DNA from: Aeromonas aquatica
GTDB taxonomy: Bacteria; Pseudomonadota; Gammaproteobacteria; Enterobacterales; Aeromonadaceae
Reading direction: 5' to 3'
Length of the DNA stretch: 64,000 bases
Assembly: GCF_000764655.1 (NCBI RefSeq)
Contig: NZ_JRGL01000089.1
Span: forward strand, 37,390-101,389
A program made the translations under genes and the position numbers. Below are positions 1 to 10,704 of this stretch, piece by piece; within the stretch, counting starts at the first letter, position 1; each line of letters starts with the position of its first letter. Under the pieces are notes generated by a model. The model was given only the letters and a program-made list of their open reading frames with translations. It was not told where the DNA came from and did not search any database.

Positions 1-261
1 GTGCTGGTAGCGACCGCGCTGGCGGGCCGTAGTGGCGATCACCAGATCCATGTCGGCAAGGGCTTCAGGCAAGCTATCAAAGGCCTCAGCCTCGGCCAGG
101 ATCTCCTGCGCCCCGTGGGCGACCCAACTCGCCTCTTCCTCTTCGTGTACCCGGCTGGCCACCAGGCGCATGGCATCGAAGCCCATGGTTTTCATGGCGC
201 GGGCGGCCGCCCCGACGTTGGCCGCCCGGGCTGGTGCCACCAGGACAAAATAGAGTTTCAT
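1..261 (-). CDS. LasT/TrmJ-like SpoU-family RNA methyltransferase, C-terminus cut off by window edge
   Basis: The visible 87 codons are the N-terminal part of a SpoU/TrmH (SPOUT) RNA 2'-O-methyltransferase. The opening, MKLYFVLVAPARAANVGAAA, and the following ARAMKTMGF match E. coli LasT more closely than TrmJ (remembered sequences, not an alignment). The family methylates RNA with SAM; the substrate of LasT-type members is not something I can assign. The start is preceded by AGAGGAAA at good spacing. The gene is divergent from aceK. The SAM-binding knot lies outside the window, so only family membership is supported. Confidence 0.75.
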   Translation of the reverse strand, partial: MKLYFVLVAPARAANVGAAARAMKTMGFDAMRLVASRVHEEEEASWVAHGAQEILAEAEAFDSLPEALADMDLVIATTARQRGRYQH

Positions 262-396
262 TGGGTTTCCTCTTGGGCAGGGCCGACCTCTCTCATCAAG
301 GGTAAAGCATCGGCAAAACAGGGGCGCAATCTACCGTTTATCCCCGAAAATTGCCACTTGAACAGACGTTTGAATGTTGCCATAGTGACCCAATAG

Positions 397-2253
<1,857 letters not shown>

Positions 2254-2274
2254 GTCATCTCATCCCGATGACCA

Positions 2275-2305
2275 TCAAAAAAGGGACGCCATGGCGTCCC
2301 TTTCT
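2275..2305. terminator. Bidirectional terminator between aceK and the META lipoprotein gene
   Basis: Stem GGGACGCC (2283-2290) pairs with GGCGTCCC (2293-2300). It is flanked by six A on the left and a short T run on the right, between convergent genes. Confidence 0.8.
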
Positions 2306-2354
2306 AATACCGATGCGAGCGTCCGATTGCGACAGACGCTGACGGCAGTGCCGG

Positions 2355-2744
2355 TTATTTCACGGCATCGAAGGTGAGCAGCGTCGCCTTGTTGGCATCG
2401 CTCAGCACCAGTTGCTGGCCCTTGATCTGGAAGGCCGCGACCTTCTCCAGGGTCTGCAGATAACTCATCTCCTTACCGGCCAAGTCCCCCATACACATCA
2501 TGCGGGTCGCCCCCAGCGGGCCCAGCACCAGGACACCGTCACCTTGCTGGGTGATGGCGCCAAAGTAGCGGTTGCAGCCGCCCTTGCCGGCCACCTTGTC
2601 ACCGGCGACCTGCAGGGTGAAGGCGTCGCCGCTTGCCCCTTGCAGTTGCCAGTTCGATGCCTGCAGCTCTGCCATATTGGAACCCGTTGCCATGGCGCAG
2701 CCTCCCAGGGCCAGGGCGGCCAGCAGGGTCAGTTTCTTGTTCAT
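2355..2744 (-). CDS. META-domain (HslJ-like) lipoprotein
   Basis: This 129-residue protein begins with a lipoprotein signal ending in the lipobox LGGC (Cys at about residue 15), so it should be lipid-anchored in the envelope. The rest is one META/HslJ domain (DUF306): the pattern W-x-L near residue 32, then GKGGCNRYFG and MMCMG in the middle, as in E. coli HslJ. HslJ-type proteins are linked to heat shock and novobiocin resistance, but the molecular role is unknown. It is monocistronic and converges on aceK. Confidence 0.8.
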   Translation of the reverse strand: MNKKLTLLAALALGGCAMATGSNMAELQASNWQLQGASGDAFTLQVAGDKVAGKGGCNRYFGAITQQGDGVLVLGPLGATRMMCMGDLAGKEMSYLQTLEKVAAFQIKGQQLVLSDANKATLLTFDAVK

Positions 2745-2910
2745 GCGTTCATCTCCCGATGGAAAAAAGCGTGAAGACGCGGAATGAGGGGCCTGTGTAC
2801 CACGAGCGTGGCGCCAATTAAAACTCTTTTATTGTGAGCGAGGTTGCCTTTACTCCCCGCAGTCCTGTGCCATGCTTGTAGTCCTGTTCGGACCCAGGGA
2901 GGGGAAACGA

Positions 2911-3387
2911 ATGGTCAAGTCTCTGATTATTGTGCTCACATCCAGCCTTGCGCTTTCGGCCCAGGCAGCCGACTGGAGCTTTCTCCAGAACGAATCAGAC
3001 AGCCAGCTCTACGTGAAAAGCTATTCCGGCGTACTGCTCGGTACTCAGACCCACCACAGCGACAACTTCGATCTCTGGCTCATCAACACCGGCTACCAAT
3101 ATCCGGTCGAGGATAATGTCAGCCTCTACATGGAGGCAGGGCCCGCCATCGGCGCCCGCAGCGAACAGGCTGGCTTCAATATCAGCTCAGGGGTGCGCTA
3201 CCAGCTCTCCCCCTCGCTCAACATCGGCAGCCAGCTCAAACAACTGGAAACCAGCAAGCCCAGCACCCTGGTGGAGCTCAACAGCAGCCTGTTATTGACC
3301 CCTCAGCTCGCCCTCACCGCCAACTACGGTGTCAGCGCCTTCAGTGCCGAGCAATTTCTCATCCTGGGGGTGGGCCTCAACTTCTGA
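2911..3387 (+). CDS. Small outer-membrane beta-barrel-like protein
   Basis: A 158-residue protein with a clear signal peptide (MVKSLIIVLTSSLALSAQA, cleavage before ADW). It then shows alternating polar and aromatic strands and ends in a terminal Phe (GVGLNF), a signature of outer-membrane barrels. The ATG at 2911 has GGGAGGGGAAA upstream; an in-frame ATG at 2872 lacks both a ribosome site and a signal peptide directly after it. I do not recognise a named family. It converges on rraA with only 4 bases between the stops. Confidence 0.7.
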   Translation: MVKSLIIVLTSSLALSAQAADWSFLQNESDSQLYVKSYSGVLLGTQTHHSDNFDLWLINTGYQYPVEDNVSLYMEAGPAIGARSEQAGFNISSGVRYQLSPSLNIGSQLKQLETSKPSTLVELNSSLLLTPQLALTANYGVSAFSAEQFLILGVGLNF

Positions 3388-3391
3388 TCCT

Positions 3392-3871
3392 TCAGAGGAG
3401 CCGGGCGCCGCTCACCAGCACGCCATTGAGATCGGCGTAGACATAGTCGCCCGGCGCTATGATCATCCCGGCAAAAGAGACCACGACATCCAGCTCACCC
3501 CGCCCCAGCTTCTCGGTCTTGACTGGACAGGCCGCCAGCGCCTTGACGCCTAACGCCAACGTCGCCAGGGTACCCAGATCCCGCACCGCGCCGTGGATGA
3601 GGATCCCTTCCCATCCCTGCTCCACCGCCTTGATGGCCAGCTGATCTCCGAGCAAGGCACGGCGCAGGGAACCACCGCCGTCGATCACCATCACCTTGCC
3701 CTGACCGGGACGGGTCACCAGCTCGCGCACCAGGCTGTTGTCTTCAAAACAGGAGAGGGTGACCGCCTCGCCGTAAAACAGCGACTTGCCGCCATAGTCG
3801 TGAAACAGGGGCTGCGCCACCTGCAGGGCATCGCCGTGTTGGTCGCAAAGATCGGGCAGTAAATCCAGCAT
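3392..3871 (-). CDS. rraA: Regulator of ribonuclease activity A
   Basis: RraA binds the C-terminal scaffold of RNase E and lowers its activity. The 159-residue product keeps the family blocks VIDGGGSLRRAL, GILIHGAVRD and GDYVYAD. Two ATGs compete. The one at 3880 sits directly against the Shine-Dalgarno GGAAGG with no spacing. The one at 3871 has a 9-nt gap and gives an N-terminus that aligns with E. coli RraA (LCD at residues 8-10 in both). I therefore choose 3871. No menA or other usual E. coli neighbour is present. Confidence 0.92.
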   Translation of the reverse strand: MLDLLPDLCDQHGDALQVAQPLFHDYGGKSLFYGEAVTLSCFEDNSLVRELVTRPGQGKVMVIDGGGSLRRALLGDQLAIKAVEQGWEGILIHGAVRDLGTLATLALGVKALAACPVKTEKLGRGELDVVVSFAGMIIAPGDYVYADLNGVLVSGARLL

Positions 3872-4459
3872 ATTCAGCATCCTTCCGTGGAATGAGTAAG
3901 TCCGCTCATTCTTTCATCAAGCCGCTATGCTGACAATCCAGAGAGAGGCAGCGCTGACGACCCAGGCTCGAACATGGGCTGCATTCTGGGCCTTGACCAT
4001 GGCACAGGCAGGCCTGGATGGTGGTACCGAGGGGCAATAAGACACAGTTTTCTGTAGTTTTCCCACAAATCCATGTCAACCACATGTTACATCCCATTAC
4101 ATTTCATGGGGGCGAAAAAGCGGGCTAGCCCAAGTATCATGCAGCGAACTCAGGGATTGACTTATATCAAACCTGAGTTAAAAAGTTGCTATCTGACGGC
4201 AAAGAGTGTTGTTATGCGCCTGTTAACTGATAAAATGCAGCCACTTTTGTAATGGATGACTTTTCAGGCTTTGCTCGCTCAGACTTGATGAGTGCCTATG
4301 CATGGCACAGGGATGTTTGCCAACGCTGATACCACATTCGCGATGATTCGACCTGATTTTCATATCCAGGATGACGTAATAAATTTTCAGGACCGGTCGG
4401 ATAACGCCAAAGAGTGTTAAAATTTCGAAAATTAACTGATAAGAATCTGGGAATACTCA
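3872..4459 (+). promoter_or_regulatory. Long non-coding region upstream of arcA
   Basis: About 590 bases separate the divergent rraA and arcA starts. No convincing gene lies here: the short minus-strand frame at 3906-4097 has no family resemblance. The right half is AT-rich, consistent with a multi-promoter arcA control region and a long 5' leader. Confidence 0.6.
4157..4170 (+). promoter_or_regulatory. Candidate FNR box upstream of arcA
   Basis: TTGACTTATATCAA matches the FNR consensus TTGAT-N4-ATCAA at all but one position. FNR activates arcA in E. coli, so the site fits known biology. It lies about 290 bases upstream of the start codon. Function here is inferred. Confidence 0.6.
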
Positions 4460-5179
4460 ATGCAAACACCGCACATTCTGATCGTCGAAGACGAACTGGT
4501 CACTCGCAATACGCTCAAAAGCATCTTTGAGGCCGAAGGCTATATAGTGCTTGAAGCCAACAATGGCGACGAGATGCACCAGGCCCTGACCACTCATACC
4601 ATCAATCTGGTGATCATGGACATCAACCTGCCGGGCAAGAATGGCCTGCTGCTGGCACGCGAGCTGCGTGAAGATGACAACATCGCCCTGATGTTCCTGA
4701 CCGGTCGTGACAACGAGGTGGACAAGATCCTGGGTCTGGAGATCGGCGCCGATGATTACATCACCAAGCCGTTCAACCCCCGCGAGCTGACCATCCGTGC
4801 CCGCAACCTGCTGAGCCGCACCATGAACGTGACGGCGGGCGGTGAAGAGAAGAAGCTGGTCGAACGTTACCTGTTCAACGGCTGGGCGCTGGACATCAAC
4901 AGCCGCGCACTGGTCAGCCCGGCGGGCGACATGTTCAAACTGCCGCGCTCCGAATTCCGTGCCATGCTGCACTTCTGCGAAAACCCGGGCCAGATCCAGA
5001 CCCGCGCCGAGCTGCTCAAGAAGATGACCGGCCGTGAGCTCAAGCCTCACGATCGCACCGTGGATGTCACCATCCGCCGTATCCGCAAGCACTTCGAGAG
5101 CGTGGGTGACACCCCGGAGATCATCGCCACCATCCATGGCGAAGGCTACCGCTTCTGCGGCGAGCTGGAGCAGGAATAA
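4460..5179 (+). CDS. arcA: Two-component response regulator ArcA
   Basis: ArcA is the DNA-binding regulator of the Arc system; phosphorylated by ArcB under low oxygen, it represses aerobic respiration genes. The 239-residue protein has an OmpR-type layout: receiver domain (acidic pocket VEDE at 9-12, phospho-acceptor Asp54 in VIMDINLPG, and the KPF lysine) and a C-terminal winged helix ending GEGYRF. The sequence is close to E. coli ArcA throughout. It is monocistronic, with a strong terminator after the stop. Confidence 0.97.
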   Translation: MQTPHILIVEDELVTRNTLKSIFEAEGYIVLEANNGDEMHQALTTHTINLVIMDINLPGKNGLLLARELREDDNIALMFLTGRDNEVDKILGLEIGADDYITKPFNPRELTIRARNLLSRTMNVTAGGEEKKLVERYLFNGWALDINSRALVSPAGDMFKLPRSEFRAMLHFCENPGQIQTRAELLKKMTGRELKPHDRTVDVTIRRIRKHFESVGDTPEIIATIHGEGYRFCGELEQE

Positions 5180-5207
5180 TCCCTGTTCGTCAGATCCCTG
5201 TGTGGTA

Positions 5208-5240
5208 AGAAGAGGCGCCGTTGGCGCCTCTTCTGTTTCC
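5208..5240 (+). terminator. Terminator after arcA
   Basis: A 12-bp inverted repeat AGAAGAGGCGCC / GGCGCCTCTTCT with a 3-nt loop, followed by a GTTT tract. Confidence 0.85.
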
Positions 5241-5286
5241 GGCGATCGAGGCAAGCGAAGCTGGCCCATCCAATGAGCCGGAAAAC

Positions 5287-5316
5287 AAAAAGCCCACTCG
5301 ATTGAGTGGGCTTTTT
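5287..5316. terminator. Terminator of the tRNA-Gly pair
   Basis: AAAAAGCCCACTC and GAGTGGGCTTTTT form a perfect stem with a GATT loop. On the minus strand it lies just past the end of tRNA-Gly(TCC) and ends in a T run; it could act in both directions. Confidence 0.85.
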
Positions 5317-5326
5317 GCATGAAATC

Positions 5327-5401
<75 letters not shown>

Positions 5402-5505
5402 AAGGCTCAGAAACTGCTGTCGATATTCGGGGATGGGTCTGCGTCTGGGGTAGCGTGCTAGGCAGAGGCAATAACGAGACGGGTCGTCTACCGGATATCG
5501 GAATG

Positions 5506-5579
5506 TGGAGCGGGTGATGGGAATCGAACCCACGTATGCAGCTTGGGAAGCTACCGTTCTACCATTGAACTACACCCGC
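5506..5579 (-). tRNA. glyU: tRNA-Gly (anticodon CCC)
   Basis: A 74-nt cloverleaf with encoded CCA. The acceptor starts GCGGGTG, the anticodon loop is TTCCCAA (anticodon CCC), and the T-arm GGTTCGATTCC is present. It resembles E. coli glyU. It is the first of the pair, about 100 nt ahead of tRNA-Gly(TCC). Confidence 0.97.
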
Positions 5580-5592
5580 GTCAGTGGCCTCT

Positions 5593-5620
5593 ACTATATG
5601 CATTTTGCCGGTGAGCGCAA
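5593..5620 (-). promoter_or_regulatory. Sigma-70 promoter of the tRNA-Gly pair
   Basis: On the minus strand TTGCGC (-35, 5615-5620), a 16-nt spacer and TATAGT (-10, 5593-5598) lie just upstream of tRNA-Gly(CCC). Confidence 0.65.
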
Positions 5621-5780
5621 TCACCGCCAGGGTGTTTTTTGCCGTAAATCAAGCTGTTCGACCAACTAATGAGCATGGAGGTCGTTTTTCAAGCAAACAG
5701 TCTCAGGCTCCCGGCACGGCAAGGTTGCCAAGCACAGGGGGCGACGATAGTCTTGCGCCACTCGTTTGAGGAGGGTGGTA

Positions 5781-7556
5781 ATGGACAAGAATACGCAGAA
5801 ACATCTCTATGGCTGGTTGCGCAAGCAGTCGAGCCATGGCCGACGCTGGATCGGTCTCTCCATCGGCCTTGGCATGGGCCAGGGCATCATGATGGTGGCC
5901 CAGGCCTGGCTGCTGGCGACCCTGCTCCATGGCTTCATCATCGAGGGTACTACCCCCGAGCAATCCATCCCCCTCTTCATTAGCCTGCTGCTGGTGACGC
6001 TGACCAAGGCCGGGCTGGCCTATGGCCGCGAGGTCGCCAGCTTCAAGGCGGGCAGCGCGGTGCGCCAGGCCATCCGCGAGCTGGTGCTCACCCGCCTCGG
6101 TCGCCTTGGCCCTGCCTACATCCAGCGCCGCCCCGCTGGCAGTTGGGCCAGCCTGCTGCTGGAGCAGATCGAAGACATGCAGGAGTTCTTCTCCCGCTAC
6201 CTGCCCCAGATGGCCGTTGCCGTCTTCATCCCCCTGGTGATCCTGGTGGCCGTGTTCCCGGTCAACTGGGCCGCCGGCATCATCTTGCTCGGCACGGCGC
6301 CCCTGATCCCGCTGTTCATGATCCTGGTGGGGGTCGGCGCCGCCGATGCGAACCGCCGCAACTTCCAGTCGCTGGCACGCCTCTCCGGCCACTTCCTCGA
6401 CCGCCTGAAGGGATTACGCACCCTGCAACTCTTCCTGCGCACCCAGGCCGAGGGCGAGGCCATCCGCGATGCCTCGGAAGACTTCAGGGAGCGCACCATG
6501 GAGGTGCTGCGCCTCGCCTTCTTGAGTACCGCCGTGCTGGAGTTCTTCGCCGCCATCGCGGTGGCACTGGTGGCGGTCTATTTCGGTTTCTCCTACATAG
6601 ATCACCTGAACTTTGGCAACTATGGCGTCAAGGTCACGCTCTTTACCGGCCTGTTCGTGCTCTTCCTCGCCCCCGAGTTCTATGCCCCGCTGCGGGAGCT
6701 TGGCGCCCACTATCACGCCAAGGCACAGGCCATCGGCGCCGCCGAGCAGTTGCTGGAGTTCCTGGAGGCCGAGGTCAGCGAACCGGCTTCCGGCAATGCT
6801 CCCTTCCATGCAGATAACCCCATCCGGGTGGAAGCCCGTAGGCTCGAGGTGCTGAGCGCCGAGGGCAAGGTGCTGGTCGGCCCACTCGACTTCCAGCTGA
6901 CAGCCGGTTCGCGTACGGCCCTGGTCGGCATCAGCGGAGCGGGCAAGAGCTCGCTGGTCAACGCCCTGCTCGGCTTCGCCCCCTATCGCGGTGAACTGAA
7001 AGTCGATGGCCAGGAACTCGCCGAACTGGACATGAGCCAGTGGCGCCTGCAACTGGGCTGGCTATCCCAGAACCCGCAGCTGTTCCACGCCTCCTTGCGC
7101 GACAACCTGCTGCTGGCCAAGCCCTCAGCGAGCGACGCCGAGCTGGAAGCGGCTCTGAAACGGGCCCAGGCCTGGGAGTTTGCCAGGGAGAAGGGCTTTG
7201 ACTATCGAGTCGGTGATCAGGCGGGCGGCCTCTCGGTCGGTCAGGCCCAGCGTCTCGCCCTGGCCCGCACCCTGCTCAAGTCGACCCAGCTGATGGTGCT
7301 GGATGAACCTACCGCCAGCCTGGATCGCCACTCGGAACGCGCCATCATGAGCACGCTCGAGCAGGCAGCGGCAGGCCAGACCCTGCTGATGATCACCCAC
7401 CGCCTCGATCAGCTCACCAAGATGGACAATATCCTGGTGCTGGAACGCGGTTTGTTGGTGGAGCAAGGCAGCTTCCAGCAACTCAGTGAGGCCAAGGGGC
7501 CCTTTGCCCGCCTCTTGTCACAACACCTCTCCCAAGGGGACTCTCTCGATGCGTGA
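5781..7556 (+). CDS. cydD: Heterodimeric ABC exporter subunit CydD
   Basis: CydD pairs with CydC to export cysteine and glutathione to the periplasm, needed for assembly of cytochrome bd. The 591-residue protein has the usual type-1 exporter layout. Six membrane segments fill about residues 25-320. The ATPase domain has Walker A GISGAGKSS, a non-canonical signature LSVGQ (also seen in E. coli CydD) and Walker B LMVLDEPTASLD. The ATG at 5781 follows GAGGAGGGTGG; a TTG five codons earlier is less likely. Its stop overlaps the cydC start by 8 nt, indicating translational coupling. Confidence 0.95.
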   Translation: MDKNTQKHLYGWLRKQSSHGRRWIGLSIGLGMGQGIMMVAQAWLLATLLHGFIIEGTTPEQSIPLFISLLLVTLTKAGLAYGREVASFKAGSAVRQAIRELVLTRLGRLGPAYIQRRPAGSWASLLLEQIEDMQEFFSRYLPQMAVAVFIPLVILVAVFPVNWAAGIILLGTAPLIPLFMILVGVGAADANRRNFQSLARLSGHFLDRLKGLRTLQLFLRTQAEGEAIRDASEDFRERTMEVLRLAFLSTAVLEFFAAIAVALVAVYFGFSYIDHLNFGNYGVKVTLFTGLFVLFLAPEFYAPLRELGAHYHAKAQAIGAAEQLLEFLEAEVSEPASGNAPFHADNPIRVEARRLEVLSAEGKVLVGPLDFQLTAGSRTALVGISGAGKSSLVNALLGFAPYRGELKVDGQELAELDMSQWRLQLGWLSQNPQLFHASLRDNLLLAKPSASDAELEAALKRAQAWEFAREKGFDYRVGDQAGGLSVGQAQRLALARTLLKSTQLMVLDEPTASLDRHSERAIMSTLEQAAAGQTLLMITHRLDQLTKMDNILVLERGLLVEQGSFQQLSEAKGPFARLLSQHLSQGDSLDA

Positions 7557-9297
7557 TCTACTGCCGTTTCTGCGCCTCTATCGCCAGCACTGGCTCAGCC
7601 TCTCCCTCGGCCTGCTGCTGGCGCTGGTGACCCTGGTGGCGGGCATGGGGCTGTTGTCCCTCTCCGGCTGGTTCCTCTCCGCCGCCGCGGTGGCCGGTCT
7701 GGCCATCGCCAGCCGCGACACCTTCAACTACATGACCCCGGCCGGTGGGGTGCGCTTCTTCTCCATCATCCGTACCGCCAGCCGCTGGGGTGAGCGAGTG
7801 GTGAGCCACGACGCCACCTTCCGGGTGCTGACCCGGCTGCGGGTCTGGTTCTGGCAAAAGCTCTCCCCGCTCCAGACCAGCGCCCTCGCCGGATTCCGCC
7901 AGGCGGACCTGCTCAACCGGCTGGTGGCCGACATAGACGCCATGGATCACGTCTACCTGCGCCTCATCACCCCCATAGGGGCGGCCCTGCTGAGTTGCGC
8001 CGGGCTGGTGTTCTTCCTCTCCTTCTTCGACAGCCAGCTGGCACTGACCCTGGGCGCCATACTGCTGCTCGGCATGATTGCCCTGCCGCTGGTGTTCTAC
8101 TTCGCCGGTCGCAAGCCGGGCCAGGCCTTGATCGCCGAGAAATCCAGCCTGCGCACCCGGCTGGTGGACTATCTGGACGGCCAGGCCGAGTTGCAGATGT
8201 TTGCCGCCGCCCCCAAGGCGCTCGATGAGTTGCAACAGGCCGAGCAGGCCCTGATCCGCGCCCAGGCCCGCATGGCCAGGGTGAGCGGGTTGGCCAATGC
8301 CAGCGTCCAGCTGCTGAGTGGTTGGACCCTGACCCTGATGCTGTGGCTGGCCGGCCACGGGGTCGGCGGCGCGTTGCCGGATCCCATCACGGCGCTCATG
8401 GTGTTCGCCACCCTGGCGAGCTTCGAGGCATTGCTGCCACTGGCGGGGGCCTTCCAGCACCTCTCCACCAGCCTCACCTCGGCCCGTCGTCTCAACGAGA
8501 TCCTGCAGGAGGCCAAGGCCCCCGACTGGGGTGACGAGCAGCAGCCTGCCCACGATGGCTCCCTGCGGATCACCGATCTCCACTTCGCCTACCCCGGCAA
8601 CCCTCAGCCCGTGCTGCGGGGTTGCAGCCTGCGACTGCAGGCCGGTGAGAAGCTGGCGCTGCTGGGCCAGACCGGCTGTGGCAAGTCCACCCTGATGGGG
8701 CTGCTGACCCGGGAGTGGAACCCGCAGGCGGGGGAGATCCTGCTGGGTGGCAAACCCTTGACCTCGTACAGCGAGGCGGCACTGCGCACCTCCTTCTCGG
8801 TAGTGAGCCAGCGGGTGCACCTGTTTGCCGCTACCCTGCGGGACAACCTCAAGCTGGCCGCGCCAGAGGCCGACGATGCACGGCTCATCAAGGTGCTGGA
8901 GCAGGTGGGCCTCGGCACTTTGTTGGAAGATGACTCTGGGCTGGAAGATGATGCCGGGCTGGACGCCTGGCTCGGGGATGGCGGTCGTCCGCTCTCCGGT
9001 GGCGAGCGCCGCCGTATCGGCATCGCCCGCGCCCTGCTGCACGACGCCCCGCTCTGGCTGCTGGACGAGCCGACCGAGGGGCTCGACAGCCAGACCGAGC
9101 GGGAGATCATGGCGCTGCTGTTCAGGCTCGGCGCCGAGCGCACCCTGCTGCTCATCTCCCACCGGCTGATCGGGCTGGAGCAGATGGACAGGATAGCCCT
9201 GATGGAAGAAGGACAGATCCGTCTGTGCGCGCCCCACGCAGAGCTGCTGGCCGACGACTACTACCGCAGCCTGCATCAGCGACTGGCGCCGATCTGA
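7549..9297 (+). CDS. cydC: Heterodimeric ABC exporter subunit CydC
   Basis: This is the partner of CydD in the cysteine/glutathione exporter required for cytochrome bd. The 582-residue product has an N-terminal membrane domain (to about residue 320) and a nucleotide-binding domain with Walker A LLGQTGCGKST, signature PLSGGERRRIG and Walker B LLDEPTEGLD. The start ATG overlaps the end of cydD and follows CCAAGGGGA. The last residues ELLADDYYRSLHQRLAPI are encoded within the first unit of a tandem repeat, whose later units repeat this tail out of context. Confidence 0.95.
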   Translation: MRDLLPFLRLYRQHWLSLSLGLLLALVTLVAGMGLLSLSGWFLSAAAVAGLAIASRDTFNYMTPAGGVRFFSIIRTASRWGERVVSHDATFRVLTRLRVWFWQKLSPLQTSALAGFRQADLLNRLVADIDAMDHVYLRLITPIGAALLSCAGLVFFLSFFDSQLALTLGAILLLGMIALPLVFYFAGRKPGQALIAEKSSLRTRLVDYLDGQAELQMFAAAPKALDELQQAEQALIRAQARMARVSGLANASVQLLSGWTLTLMLWLAGHGVGGALPDPITALMVFATLASFEALLPLAGAFQHLSTSLTSARRLNEILQEAKAPDWGDEQQPAHDGSLRITDLHFAYPGNPQPVLRGCSLRLQAGEKLALLGQTGCGKSTLMGLLTREWNPQAGEILLGGKPLTSYSEAALRTSFSVVSQRVHLFAATLRDNLKLAAPEADDARLIKVLEQVGLGTLLEDDSGLEDDAGLDAWLGDGGRPLSGGERRRIGIARALLHDAPLWLLDEPTEGLDSQTEREIMALLFRLGAERTLLLISHRLIGLEQMDRIALMEEGQIRLCAPHAELLADDYYRSLHQRLAPI

Positions 9298-9650
9298 TAC
9301 CCGTGCCAGAAAAAGCACGACAGAAGGGGGAAGCCGCCTGTGCGCCCTCCTCCTCTCCGAGCTGCTGGCCGATGACTACTATCGCAGCCTGCATCAGCGG
9401 TTGGCGCCGATCTGATTCCCGTGCCAGAAAAAGCACGAAAGAAGGGGGAAGCCGCCTGTGCGCCCCCTCCTCCCCGAGCTGCTGGCCGATGACGACTATC
9501 GCAGCCTGCATCAGCGGTTGGCGCCGATCTGATTCCCGTGCCAGAAAAAGCACGAAAGAAGGGGGAAGCCGCCTGTGCGCCCCCTCCTCCCCGAGCTGCT
9601 GGCCGATGACGACTACCGCAGCCTGCATCAGCGGCTCACACCAGCCTGAA
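9241..9650 (+). repeat. Tandem copies of the cydC 3' tail, about 117-bp period
   Basis: The block beginning GAGCTGCTGGCCGA starts at 9241, 9359, 9476 and 9593, giving spacings of 118, 117 and 117 bases. Copy 1 is the true cydC C-terminus. Copies 2 and 3 repeat the final 18 or so codons plus stop, and copy 4 diverges after CATCAGCGG. Each spacer carries a short hairpin CGTGC-N8-GCACG. Copies 2-4 are near-identical, indicating recent duplication. Because 117 is a multiple of 3, open frames run through the array on both strands (a plus-strand frame 9225-9794 and a minus-strand frame 9152-9628); I regard both as by-products. Confidence 0.95.
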
Positions 9651-9664
9651 CGCTATGAACCCAA

Positions 9665-9696
9665 GAGGGGGCATTCATGCCCCCTCACTCTTTTGC
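9665..9696 (+). terminator. Terminator downstream of cydDC and the tail repeats
   Basis: GAGGGGGCA and TGCCCCCTC pair around a TTCA loop, followed by ACTCTTTTGCC. Confidence 0.8.
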
Positions 9697-9863
9697 CTCT
9701 TTTGAAAAAATGCCGGTCCGATGACGACGAACGTCGCCAGCCCCCAAAGACCAGCACAGGCCCGATCCCCGTCACACCCCGTCTTGCTGGCTAAAAATGG
9801 GGCTGGTCCCGGGCAGCAACTGGCCCCTATAATGACCCCCTCACCGTTCAACAAGATGCCGAC

Positions 9864-10238
9864 ATGAAACGCCTGACCCTATTGCTGCTGCCCCTTTTCA
9901 CCTCAGGTTGCGCCTACTTCTCCTTCAACAGCAATCTGGACAAGGAAAACTTCGACGACTACTTCAAGCCGGGCGGCGTCCGGATCTATGAACAGAGCCA
10001 GCTTGCCGACCTCAACTACCTCTACCTCGGCACCGTCGAGGGGGAATCCTGCCAGAGCGACGCCAATCAGGCGGTGCCCAACGCAGGGGAGGCGCGCACC
10101 TTGGCCCGTCGCCGCGTGGCCGACATGGGCGGCAACGGCGTCAGCTTCGACAAGTGCGCCGAATTCAGCGACGTGCCGGGCTGCCTGAAGCAGGTGATCT
10201 GCTACGGCCAGGCGCTGAAAGTGGCCGAAGAGAAGTAA
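9864..10238 (+). CDS. rcsF: Rcs stress-response lipoprotein RcsF
   Basis: RcsF is the outer-membrane lipoprotein that senses envelope damage and triggers the Rcs phosphorelay through IgaA. The 124-residue product has a lipobox ending SGC (Cys16). The C-terminal domain starts VRIYEQSQL and holds four cysteines (SCQ, KCAEF, GCLKQVIC) in the arrangement that forms the two RcsF disulfides. The DUF488 gene starts 7 bases after its stop, so the two are probably cotranscribed; trmO, its E. coli neighbour, lies 1.7 kb away. Confidence 0.9.
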   Translation: MKRLTLLLLPLFTSGCAYFSFNSNLDKENFDDYFKPGGVRIYEQSQLADLNYLYLGTVEGESCQSDANQAVPNAGEARTLARRRVADMGGNGVSFDKCAEFSDVPGCLKQVICYGQALKVAEEK

Positions 10239-10244
10239 CCAGAA

Positions 10245-10631
10245 ATGGCGCTGGCCATCGTCCGGCTCGGCAGCCCCCGCCTGCCCGATGAGGGCTTGCG
10301 CATTGGCACCGTCCGTCGCCCGCCCCGTGGCGTGCCCAAGAGCGAATTCGCGAACCAGGATTGGTACGACGTCTGGTTCCCCAACCTGGCCCCCAGCCCC
10401 GAGACCATGAAGCTGGGCCAGGGCGCCGAGACCCCCGCTCAGTGGGCCACCTTCTGCAAGCAGTACAAGGCAGAGATGGCGACACCGGCCGCGAGGCACG
10501 ATCTCGCGCTGCTGGCCGCCCTCTCCCACCACAGCAACCTGTCGGTGGGTTGCTATTGCGAGCAGGAGTCCCGCTGTCATCGCAGCATCTTGAAAGAGCT
10601 GCTGGTCGGCTGCGGCGCCAGCCTGCGCTAA
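10245..10631 (+). CDS. DUF488 family protein (YeaO-like)
   Basis: A 128-residue DUF488 protein. Typical family blocks are visible: an N-terminal segment with RRPPRGVPKSEF, the WYDVWFPNLAPS core, and a C-terminal CYCEQESRCHRSIL with clustered cysteines and a histidine. The molecular function of the family is unknown. It lies 7 bases downstream of rcsF, implying one transcript that ends at the hairpin at 10650. Confidence 0.8.
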   Translation: MALAIVRLGSPRLPDEGLRIGTVRRPPRGVPKSEFANQDWYDVWFPNLAPSPETMKLGQGAETPAQWATFCKQYKAEMATPAARHDLALLAALSHHSNLSVGCYCEQESRCHRSILKELLVGCGASLR

Positions 10632-10649
10632 ATCTCGTGGTTTCATTGC

Positions 10650-10681
10650 GATAAAGGGCGTCCCGTGGGACGCCCTTTATC
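10650..10681. terminator. Bidirectional terminator between DUF488 and epimerase genes
   Basis: GATAAAGGGCGTCCC and GGGACGCCCTTTATC form a 15-bp perfect stem between convergent genes. Confidence 0.8.
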
Positions 10682-10704
10682 GCATGACATAGACCAACCA
10701 CAGC

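Noticed and set aside
3906..4097. 63-codon minus-strand frame between rraA and arcA
   Set aside because: No ribosome site, Cys-rich random-looking composition; lies in the arcA control region.
9152..9628. Repetitive minus-strand frame across the cydC tail repeats (39-residue period)
   Set aside because: The open frame follows from the 117-bp period being a multiple of three and overlaps the true cydC end; no ribosome site or family match.
9225..9794. Repetitive plus-strand frame of 189 codons across the same repeats
   Set aside because: Same explanation; it starts inside cydC in another phase.
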